Part shown: positions 1 through 5,153 of the stretch, piece by piece
How the letters are laid out: every line of letters begins with the position of its first letter
Numbering within the stretch: position 1 is the stretch's first letter
NCBI GenBank assembly: GCA_030638405.1
Contig: DAOWER010000046.1
Coordinates: forward strand, 1 to 7,418
Source: Candidatus Eiseniibacteriota bacterium
GTDB lineage: Bacteria > Joyebacterota > Joyebacteria > Joyebacterales > Joyebacteraceae
Direction of reading: 5' to 3'
Length of the DNA stretch: 7,418 bases
Position numbers and translations under genes: made by a program
The notes under the pieces: model-generated
The model's database searches: none
The model's input: the letters and a program-made list of their open reading frames with translations, nothing else
What the model was told of the DNA's origin: nothing

Positions 1-1074
1 GACGTCGAGTTTCTCGGAGCGGCGGCGAGACTGCTTGCAGACGTGCTTCCCTCCGGAGTGACGGGAACGTTCGGGCACTCGTTCGGTCCCGACGACGAGG
101 ACAGCGAGCCCGACTTCCCGCGCGGGTTCATCACGCGCGACCCGGTCACGGTGAACATACTCGCGAGCGTCAGCCGTCTGTGCGACAGCACCATACCGAT
201 CCTGATGCTCGGTGAGTCGGGCGTGGGCAAGGACATCCTCGCGCGTGCCATCCACGAAGGCAGCTCGAGAACAGGGCGCCTCGTCGCTCTGAACGCGGGC
301 GCGGTGCCGGCGAACCTGCAGGAGAGCGAGCTCTTCGGGCACGTGAAGGGCGCGTTCACGGACGCGGACCGCGACCGCGAGGGACTCATCGAATCCGCTT
401 CCGGAGGCACCCTCTTCCTGGACGAGATAGGCGAGATGAACGCCGAGCTGCAGGTGAAGCTGTTGAGATTCCTGCAGAGCGGCGAATACAGGCGCGTGGG
501 GGACAGTTCCAGCCGGACGAGCAACGCGAGGGTGATATCGGCCACGAACAGAGACCTCCGCGCCGATGTGCTCGAGGGCGAGTTCCGGGGCGACCTGTTC
601 TACAGGCTGAGCGCGTTCACCGTGGAGATCCCGCCGCTGCGGGAGCGACCTTGTGACATCGTGCCCTTGATGCGCCACTTCCTCAAGATCTACGCGGAAC
701 TCGAGGGGAAGGACGTGCAGGGCTTCTCGGATGAGGTCGTGGCGCTGTTCCAGCACTACGATTGGCGAGGCAACAACGTCCGTGAACTTGAGAACGAGGT
801 CCGCCGGTGTGTCGCTCTCTGCGCGGATGGTGACAGGATCGGCCTCGACCAGGTACGTCCTGAGCTTCTGGCCGAGCGCGGGGCCATCCTGGCCTCGGGT
901 AGAACCGTGCCGGGCGACACGCTTTCCCTCAAGGACGAGGTGGAAGCGCTCGAGCAGAGCCGCATCCGGGAGGCGCTGGTCCGGCACGCGCAGAGCAAGC
1001 AGGACGCCGCCCACTATCTGGGTCTGTCGCGGACCGGGCTCTACACCAAGATGAGAAAATACAGGATGGAATGA
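1..1074 (+). CDS. Sigma-54-dependent transcriptional activator (GAF tail, AAA+, Fis-type HTH), 5' partial
   Basis: Bacterial enhancer-binding protein that hydrolyses ATP to remodel sigma-54 RNA polymerase at -24/-12 promoters. The frame is open from base 1, so the gene starts upstream of the window. The first residues (DVEFLGAAARLLADVL) resemble the last helix of a GAF sensor domain; that is inference. Counting from the internal GTG at 43, the AAA+ domain shows Walker A GESGVGKD (57-64), the sigma-54 contact loop GAFTDA (103-108; canonical GAFTGA), Walker B TLFLDE (123-128), sensor I ATN (167-169), FRGDLFYRL (181-189), IPPLRER (196-202) and a sensor II region WRGNNVREL (241-249), one residue longer than the usual WPGNVREL. 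Residues about 306-342 form a Fis-type HTH (AAHYLGLSRTGLYTKMRKY). There is no receiver domain in the visible part. A sigma-54 promoter lies about 340 bases downstream and is a natural target. Family assignment is secure; the signal sensed is unknown. Confidence 0.95.
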   Translation, partial: DVEFLGAAARLLADVLPSGVTGTFGHSFGPDDEDSEPDFPRGFITRDPVTVNILASVSRLCDSTIPILMLGESGVGKDILARAIHEGSSRTGRLVALNAGAVPANLQESELFGHVKGAFTDADRDREGLIESASGGTLFLDEIGEMNAELQVKLLRFLQSGEYRRVGDSSSRTSNARVISATNRDLRADVLEGEFRGDLFYRLSAFTVEIPPLRERPCDIVPLMRHFLKIYAELEGKDVQGFSDEVVALFQHYDWRGNNVRELENEVRRCVALCADGDRIGLDQVRPELLAERGAILASGRTVPGDTLSLKDEVEALEQSRIREALVRHAQSKQDAAHYLGLSRTGLYTKMRKYRME

Positions 1075-1082
1075 GCGAGCCA

Positions 1083-1096
1083 GAGCGGTTCCGCTC
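1083..1096 (+). other. Short hairpin just after the activator gene
   Basis: GAGCGG-TT-CCGCTC lies 8 bases after the activator stop codon and could fold as a 5-6 bp stem. No T-run follows, so it is not a canonical intrinsic terminator. It may be a weak pause, a 3'-end stabiliser, or chance. Confidence 0.3.
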
Positions 1097-1187
1097 GACG
1101 TCCTTCGGCCCCCGACCCTCAGTATTCTCCTCGCTTCCGACCGCACCATTTCCAAGGCATCTTCCACAACTTGTCAACACTGGCATG

Positions 1188-1205
1188 ACGTCGCGAATGC
1201 GACGT
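1188..1205. promoter_or_regulatory. Candidate upstream activator site (dyad)
   Basis: ACGTCGC-gaat-GCGACGT is a perfect 7+7 inverted repeat with a 4-base centre. It lies about 210 bases upstream of the -24 element of the sigma-54 promoter, within the range typical of EBP enhancer sites. Further GACGT pentamers occur at 1097, 1201, 1220 and 1255. The dyad symmetry fits binding by a dimeric Fis-type HTH. Assigning it to the adjacent activator is inference. Confidence 0.4.
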
Positions 1206-1261
1206 TCTGTCGTGATCCTGACGTTCGTGTAAGCTCAAACAGTGAAGCAGGATAGACGTGC

Positions 1262-1285
1262 CCCGCGGGCAGGTGGCCTCGCGGG
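1262..1285. repeat. GC-rich imperfect inverted repeat
   Basis: CCCGCG (1262-1267) pairs with CGCGGG (1280-1285), and AGG/CCT pair inside it, leaving three bases bulged on the left arm. It lies between the candidate activator dyad and the sigma-54 promoter. No T-run follows, so it does not look like a terminator. It could be a protein site or a chance product of high GC. Confidence 0.3.
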
Positions 1286-1414
1286 CTGTCGCGGACGCTC
1301 CGAAGAACCCACAACACTGCATTAGGCACGAATCCTCACAATCCGCTAACCTCCTATAGCTGGGACACTTACAGCCGTGCGGCGTCGGATTTCGTCTGGG
1401 GCGATCTGCGCGTT

Positions 1415-1431
1415 CTGGCACGCTTCATGCG
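1415..1431 (+). promoter_or_regulatory. Sigma-54 (-24/-12) promoter
   Basis: C-TGGCACG-cttc-ATGC-G matches the sigma-54 consensus YTGGCACG-N4-TTGCW. The -24 block is 7 of 7, and the invariant GG (1417-1418) and GC (1429-1430) are exactly 12 bases apart as required. The -12 block has one mismatch in TTGC and G in place of W. Transcription would start near 1442 and run toward the cysteine hydrolase gene. The gene just upstream encodes a sigma-54 activator, which strengthens the call. No other site in the neighbouring non-coding DNA matches as well. Confidence 0.75.
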
Positions 1432-1556
1432 AGTTCAGGGGTGCGGAGCGCCCTTGCGCGGGGGTCGGTCCGGTTATCCACAGAGTCTGATTTACCGTGG
1501 AGGGCGCGTTCAAAAGTGAACAGTCGAGGCCTGTCGTGTAGGAGCGACGGCCCGGC

Positions 1557-1583
1557 TGCGGTTGACGCGTTGCGGCTGACGCG
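1557..1583 (+). repeat. Imperfect tandem repeat, 13 bases, period 14
   Basis: TGCGGTTGACGCG (1557-1569) and TGCGGCTGACGCG (1571-1583) differ at one base and are separated by one T. The pair lies about 115 bases downstream of the predicted sigma-54 start. Two copies at a near-helical spacing could be a protein-binding site or a recent small duplication. Confidence 0.5.
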
Positions 1584-1941
1584 GTCGGAGCAGGATGAAG
1601 CTGGAAGGAGGTGGTGCGGCAGGAGGAACCCGACCCGACTCTGGTGAAGGGGTTCCCCAGCTGTTGGGTTAGATATCGCAGAGTCCCCTCGAGTCCTTCA
1701 CGACTCCCCGCCGTCCGTCTGAGACGGGGGGCCTGGCCGCCAGCGGGCCTCCTGACTGTAATCAAGGCGTCAAGGCGGGGCGTCGATCTGACTCAGCTTC
1801 GCGTTAATGCAGACGGGCCCGTTGGTTCTTCGCAGTCTGTCCGGTAGGGGGTGTATTCCGTCTCGGGCAGCGAGGAAGCCGGCGGGCCTGTCGCGTTGTG
1901 AGAAACCCCGGAGCACCGGGCTGTCGCACTCCTCCGCACTG

Positions 1942-1950
1942 TGGTATCCT
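1942..1950 (+). promoter_or_regulatory. Weak extended -10-like sequence before the cysteine hydrolase gene
   Basis: TGG-TATCCT has the TGN-TATNNT form of an extended -10 element about 93 bases before the gene start. No recognisable -35 hexamer lies at 16-18 bases upstream (TGTCGC is poor). If active, it would give sigma-54-independent expression of the downstream trio. It could easily be chance. Confidence 0.2.
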
Positions 1951-1981
1951 CGCTCCCATTCTTCTGAGACCAACTCCCGAC

Positions 1982-2004
1982 GGGCGACGCCAACGCGTCG
2001 GCCC
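1982..2004 (+). other. Stem-loop in the leader of the cysteine hydrolase gene
   Basis: GGGC-GACGC (1982-1990), loop CAAC, then GCGTC-g-GCCC (1995-2004) gives nine G+C-rich pairs with one bulged G. It ends 38 bases before the start codon. No U-run follows, so it is not an intrinsic terminator. It might influence translation or message stability. Confidence 0.35.
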
Positions 2005-2042
2005 CGGGAATCCACGTCAGGCCGGAGCGCACGGGTGGGAGT

Positions 2043-2693
2043 GTGTCCGTGAAGGAGTCCTATCTCACCAGCAGGTCGTTCCTTCGCGAGGCCGAGGAAC
2101 TCGTCTCGTGGTCGGAGGGGCTCGATCGGGGGTCGTTCACACCGGGCGCAACAGCCCTTCTGGTGGTAGACATGCAGGGGTACTTCCTGGAGCCGGCGTC
2201 TCATGCGTACCTTCCGAGCGCCGCGGACATCGTGCCCGGCCTGGTCTCGCTCTCCAGGGCGTTCTGGGAGAGCGGCCTGCCGGTCATCTTCACCCGGCAC
2301 CTGAACACCGAGGAGGACGCGGGGTCGCTCGGTGTGTGGTGGAACGATCTCATTCGCGTGGAAGACCCGCTCAGCGAGATAACATCCGCTCTGGATACGT
2401 CCATCGGCATCGTCCTGGAGAAGAGCCAGTACGACGCGTTCCACGGGACGGGTCTGGAGGACACTCTGAGAGACCGCGGCGTGGAGCGTGTGGTCGTGAC
2501 GGGGGTGGCGACCCACCTCTGCTGCGAGACCACCGCACGCGCGGCTTTCGTTCGCGGCTTCCAGGTCACGTTCCCGGTCGACGGGACGGCCACGTATGAC
2601 GAGCACCACCACCTGGCCACCATTCTGAATCTGGCGCACGGCTTCGCGACGACGACGCGGGTCCGGGATCTGGTCAGCGCAGTTCGGGGCTGA
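2043..2693 (+). CDS. Isochorismatase-family cysteine hydrolase
   Basis: Cytosolic hydrolase of the isochorismatase fold, 216 residues, normal for the family. The catalytic triad is visible: Asp43 in LLVVDMQGYF, Lys127 in LEKSQYDAF, and Cys160 in GVATHLCCETTARAA, preceded by the characteristic GVAT turn. Members hydrolyse amides, vinyl ethers or similar bonds (isochorismate, nicotinamide, N-carbamoyl compounds). The metal-binding Asp-x-His of nicotinamidases is not evident, so nicotinamidase is unlikely; the substrate is unknown. Two GTG starts are possible. The one at 2049 is better placed behind GGGAG (2037-2041, 7 bases), while 2043 gives two more residues. The flavoprotein gene begins 15 bases after the stop, so the two are probably co-transcribed, perhaps from the upstream sigma-54 promoter. 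Cys161 beside the nucleophile is a second thiol whose role is unclear. Confidence 0.92.
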   Translation: MSVKESYLTSRSFLREAEELVSWSEGLDRGSFTPGATALLVVDMQGYFLEPASHAYLPSAADIVPGLVSLSRAFWESGLPVIFTRHLNTEEDAGSLGVWWNDLIRVEDPLSEITSALDTSIGIVLEKSQYDAFHGTGLEDTLRDRGVERVVVTGVATHLCCETTARAAFVRGFQVTFPVDGTATYDEHHHLATILNLAHGFATTTRVRDLVSAVRG

Positions 2694-2708
2694 ACCTGGG
2701 GGACGGCG

Positions 2709-3620
2709 GTGACACTCGATGCGGGCATCATCGGAGCAGGGCCGGCGGGCATTGCGGCGGCCGTCCAGTTCGCACGGCACGGCGTGAGAACCGTCGTGTT
2801 CGAGAAGGGATCGACCGGCGGACTGCTCCGCACCGCGTGGCGCGTCGAGAACTTTCCGGGGTTTCCCGGCGGCATCTCGGGTCCTGACCTCGCTGGGCTT
2901 CTCGAGGAGCAGCTTCGCGCATCACAGGCCGAGCTGGTCCGCGAGGAGGTCGAGTCACTCGACCGTGACGAGGAGCTCCTGATCGTCCGGACAGGCGGGC
3001 GTGCCGTTCGGTTCAGGGCCGTGATCGTGGCGTCCGGCACGCGCCCCCGTGACGTGACTGACCCCGAGATCCCGCCGGACGCAAGGGACCGGGTCTTCCG
3101 GGAAGTGGATGAACTCCGGGGCGTGAGAGGCGCACACGTCGCGGTCATCGGAGGCGGTGACGCCGCCTTCGACTACGCAATGAGTCTCTCGGAGGAGAAT
3201 GACGTTACCGTTCTGGTCAGGGGGAACTCCACGCGCTGTCTACCGGCTCTTGCGACGATGGCGCGGTCGCGCGAGCGCGTGACCGTGAAAGTGCTGACCC
3301 GGATCACGGCGGTCGCCCGTGAGCCCGGAGGGCGGCTGAGACTGACGTCCCTGTCCAACGGTGGGGACGGCGGAGGCGCGCGCGGAGGCCTCCATGCCGA
3401 CTACCTGGTCCTGGCGGTCGGAAGGGACCCGGACGACGGGTTCGTCTCCGAGGAGCTGCTCCGGGATGCTCCCGCACTTGAGGCGCGGCGAGAGTTGCTC
3501 TTCGCCGGCGATGTCGCGAATGGTATCTTCCGTCAGGCGTCGATCGCCGCGGGTCAGGGCACACACGCCGCGATGAGGGTGGCGACGATGCTGAAGGAAA
3601 CCGCCGGGGTGGCCCCCTGA
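2709..3620 (+). CDS. Thioredoxin-reductase-like FAD/NAD(P)H oxidoreductase lacking CxxC
   Basis: Cytosolic two-dinucleotide-binding flavoprotein, 303 residues (E. coli TrxB is about 320). The FAD-binding Rossmann motif is GAGPAG (9-14), with an acidic strand end FEKG (31-34). A TrxR-type GGLLRTAWRVENFPGFPGGISG follows (37-58), then ASGTRPR (108-114). The nucleotide-binding motif is VIGGGDAAFDYA (146-157), followed by VLVRGNSTR, whose arginines suggest NADPH. The C-terminal FAD signature is FAGDVANGIFRQASIAAGQG (265-284). The CxxC disulfide that TrxR carries just before GGGDSA is absent, and the only Cys is 177. It should therefore not reduce thioredoxin in the usual way. It may act as a ferredoxin/flavodoxin reductase-type or substrate-specific oxidoreductase. 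The GTG start follows a G-rich sequence (GGGGGA). It sits between the hydrolase and the radical SAM gene and could supply electrons to the latter (inference). Confidence 0.88.
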   Translation: MTLDAGIIGAGPAGIAAAVQFARHGVRTVVFEKGSTGGLLRTAWRVENFPGFPGGISGPDLAGLLEEQLRASQAELVREEVESLDRDEELLIVRTGGRAVRFRAVIVASGTRPRDVTDPEIPPDARDRVFREVDELRGVRGAHVAVIGGGDAAFDYAMSLSEENDVTVLVRGNSTRCLPALATMARSRERVTVKVLTRITAVAREPGGRLRLTSLSNGGDGGGARGGLHADYLVLAVGRDPDDGFVSEELLRDAPALEARRELLFAGDVANGIFRQASIAAGQGTHAAMRVATMLKETAGVAP

Positions 3621-3648
3621 CGGAGAGGCAGCGGGAAGCGGACCGTGC

Positions 3649-3653
3649 GGAGG
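3649..3653 (+). promoter_or_regulatory. Ribosome-binding site that supports a TTG start
   Basis: GGAGG lies 8 bases before the TTG at 3662. This supports TTG as the initiation codon of the radical SAM gene, which has no suitable ATG or GTG nearby before its conserved core. Confidence 0.7.
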
Positions 3654-3661
3654 ATTCTGCG

Positions 3662-4636
3662 TTGAGAGTAGTCGCATCGACAGGCAGAGAAGACGTGGCA
3701 GTGGCCTACGTGGCCGAGACGACCGGCGGCCGGCTCGTCGAGTTCACCGAAGCCGTCCAGCCGCCGTTGTCCCGCGAGCAGAAGTGGGTACTGATCGTCT
3801 CGAGCCTCTTCGGCTGCCCGGTGCGATGCGCCATCTGTGACGCGGGCGGCAGCTACGAGGGCAAGATGACCGCCGGGGAGATCCTGGAGCAGATCGATTT
3901 TCTTGTCGACGGGCGCTACCCGGACAGACGCGTGCCGTCCGCGAAGTTCAAGATCCAGTTCGCGAGGGTGGGGGAGCCCTCGCTCAATCCGGCCGTCCTG
4001 GACGTGCTGAAGGAGCTGCCGCGGCGCTACGACGCTCCCGGGCTTCTGCCCGCGGTCTCGAGCATCGCCCCAGCCGGGTGTGATGGATTCTTCGAGCGGC
4101 TCCGGGACATCAAGAACCGGCTGTACCCGAACGGGAAGTTCCAGCTCCAGTTCTCCATTCACACGACGGACGAGTCTCTTCGCGACCGGTTGATCCCGAT
4201 GAAAAAGTGGGGGTTCGACCGCATCGGTAGTTACGGCTCCGGTTTCCGCGCCTCCGGCGACCGCAAGGTCACGCTGAACTTCGCCCTCGCTCGCGGCACG
4301 ACCGTCGATCCCGACGTTCTGCTCCGCTGGTTCGACCCGGCGGATTTCCTTATCAAGATAACACCGATCAATCCGACACACCGCGCGGTCATGAACGGCA
4401 TTGTGTCCCACGTCGACCCGGGCAGGGAGGAGGCGGGTGTCGAGATAGAGCGCCTTCGCTCCGCGGGATACGACGTGCTCCTGAGTATCGGAGAACTGGA
4501 GGAGAACCGGATCGGCAGCAACTGCGGGCAGTACATCCAGAGGCACCTGGAAGCGAAGGAGCAGCTCGGGGACGGTTACGCGTGCGTTGATGATGCCGCG
4601 ATCGCCGTGCTTGCGCCGGGCAAGTCACGCGAGTGA
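3662..4636 (+). CDS. RlmN/Cfr-like radical SAM enzyme, compact, lacking the Cys118 equivalent
   Basis: Radical SAM protein of 324 residues (E. coli RlmN is 384). The [4Fe-4S] motif Cx3Cx2C is C52-C56-C59 in VSSLFGCPVRCAICDAG. RlmN-type landmarks follow in order: RVGEPSLNP (102-110, compare GMGEPLLN), FSIHTTDESLRDRLIPM (164-180, compare SLHAPND...VPIN), TLNFALARG (204-212), KITPINPTH (232-240) and SNCGQYIQ (286-293, compare AACGQL). C288 thus aligns with the methylated Cys355 of RlmN. The partner Cys118, seven residues before the first cluster Cys (CVSSQVGC), is Ile45 here. The N-terminal RNA-binding domain of RlmN (roughly its first 90 residues) is reduced to about 40 unrelated residues. It is unlikely to be the housekeeping rRNA/tRNA A2503/A37 methylase. 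The substrate is unknown; methyl transfer or another radical reaction is possible. The gene lies 41 bases after the flavoprotein and probably shares its transcript. Confidence 0.9.
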   Translation: MRVVASTGREDVAVAYVAETTGGRLVEFTEAVQPPLSREQKWVLIVSSLFGCPVRCAICDAGGSYEGKMTAGEILEQIDFLVDGRYPDRRVPSAKFKIQFARVGEPSLNPAVLDVLKELPRRYDAPGLLPAVSSIAPAGCDGFFERLRDIKNRLYPNGKFQLQFSIHTTDESLRDRLIPMKKWGFDRIGSYGSGFRASGDRKVTLNFALARGTTVDPDVLLRWFDPADFLIKITPINPTHRAVMNGIVSHVDPGREEAGVEIERLRSAGYDVLLSIGELEENRIGSNCGQYIQRHLEAKEQLGDGYACVDDAAIAVLAPGKSRE

Positions 4637-4692
4637 CGGTGACGCCTTGACCGCGCCCTGGAATAGACCCGGTCCACGCGTGTATGTTTGAC

Positions 4693-4701
4693 AGGAGGTG
4701 A
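4693..4701 (+). promoter_or_regulatory. Perfect nine-base Shine-Dalgarno that sets the NfeD start
   Basis: AGGAGGTGA is fully complementary to the usual 16S rRNA 3' end. Its GGAGG core is 7 bases from ATG 4706. This fixes the start at 4706 rather than an in-frame TTG at 4688, and suggests strong translation. Confidence 0.85.
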
Positions 4702-4705
4702 CGCC

Positions 4706-5152
4706 ATGGAATTTCAGATCTGGTGGTTGTGGATGGGACTCGCCGCCGTCTTTCTCATCGGCGAGATCTTCACGGAGGGTTTCTTCCTGCTCTGGTTCGG
4801 CGTAGGCGCGGCGCTTGCCGGGACGCTCGCCATCTTCGACGTCGGTCCTGTATGGCAGTGGGCGATGTTCGTCGTCGCCTCAGGGCTGCTGCTCGCCGTG
4901 TCCCGCAGGTTCGCGGACCGCTTCACGCACAAGCAGCCGCCGGGTATCGGCGCCGACCGGCTGGTCGGCAGGCGAGGTGTTGTGCTCGAGAAGATCGACA
5001 ACATGGAGAACGTCGGGAAGGTCAGGATCGACAAGGAGGAGTGGCGGGCCGAGAGCGAGGACGACGGCGCCATCGAGTCGGGCACCCGCATCGAGGTCAC
5101 GCGCCTGGACGGCACGCACGCGGTCGTCAGAACTCTCACGAAGGAGCAGTGA
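4706..5152 (+). CDS. nfeD: NfeD-family membrane protein (short form)
   Basis: Inner-membrane protein of 148 residues that partners an SPFH/stomatin protein. This is the short NfeD class, without the N-terminal ClpP-like protease. Three hydrophobic segments lie at about residues 5-22, 26-46 and 48-66. A linker leads to a C-terminal soluble OB-fold (about 86-145) with the typical pattern LVGRRGVVLEKI...GKVRIDKEEWRAES...IESGTRIEVTRLDGTHAVVRTL. The ATG is chosen because a perfect ribosome-binding site precedes it. The SPFH gene begins one base after the stop, so translation is likely coupled. The 69-base gap after the radical SAM gene has no clear promoter or terminator, so read-through from the upstream operon is possible. 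Function in the family: membrane microdomain organisation and quality control, not precisely defined. Confidence 0.92.
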   Translation: MEFQIWWLWMGLAAVFLIGEIFTEGFFLLWFGVGAALAGTLAIFDVGPVWQWAMFVVASGLLLAVSRRFADRFTHKQPPGIGADRLVGRRGVVLEKIDNMENVGKVRIDKEEWRAESEDDGAIESGTRIEVTRLDGTHAVVRTLTKEQ

Positions 5153-5153
5153 T

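Larger units (their letters stand above)
1075..2042. other. Long non-coding interval with a sigma-54 promoter and ~600-base putative leader
   Basis: No reading frame here on either strand looks like a protein. Candidates are Arg/Ser/Pro-rich, lack suitable ribosome-binding sites and match no family I know. The left part (1075-1414) carries GACGT repeats and the dyad, the centre has the sigma-54 promoter, and the right part (about 1442-2042) would be its transcript. That transcript contains a DnaA-box-like 9-mer (1474-1482), GTTCA-aaag-TGAAC (1508-1521), a tandem repeat (1557-1583), CCGTC-TGA-GACGG near 1711, CCCGG-AGCA-CCGGG (1907-1920) and a 9-bp bulged stem (1982-2004). It may be a long 5' leader, a small RNA locus, or a decayed gene. 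Confidence 0.6.

Noticed and set aside
1181..1194. TGGCATG...GC resembling a -24/-12 promoter
   Set aside because: GG to GC spacing is 11, not 12, and the sequence is better explained as part of the 1188-1205 dyad.
1361..1375. Second sigma-54-like sequence TGGGACA-N4-CAGC
   Set aside because: GG and GC are correctly spaced, but both blocks deviate (TGGGAC, CAGC). It is much weaker than the site at 1415-1431.
1595..1672. Possible 25-residue glycine-rich peptide (MKLEGGGAAGGTRPDSGEGVPQLLG) in the sigma-54 leader
   Set aside because: Its GGAG is only 4 bases from the ATG, and there is no modifying-enzyme context beside it or conserved leader motif. It could be real only if relatives preserve it.
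1759..1772. IHF-like AATCAAGGCGTCA
   Set aside because: The TTR part of the consensus is not met, and it lies downstream of the promoter rather than between enhancer and promoter.
1807..2052. 81-codon plus-strand frame overlapping the start of the hydrolase gene
   Set aside because: No ribosome-binding site, Arg/Ser-rich composition, and it overlaps a secure gene start.
1770..2780. Long open frame of about 336 codons on the minus strand
   Set aside because: It runs antisense to the well-supported cysteine hydrolase, is Arg/Pro-rich and matches no family. It is a typical GC-rich shadow frame.
4647..4705. Promoter for nfeD starting from TTGACC at 4647
   Set aside because: No acceptable -10 hexamer lies 16-18 bases downstream; TATGTT at 4683 is too far.
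4815..5153. Upstream extension of the SPFH reading frame into the NfeD gene
   Set aside because: The added 113 residues are Ser/Arg-rich shadow of NfeD. The family N-terminus and the AAGGAG ribosome-binding site both place the start at 5154.
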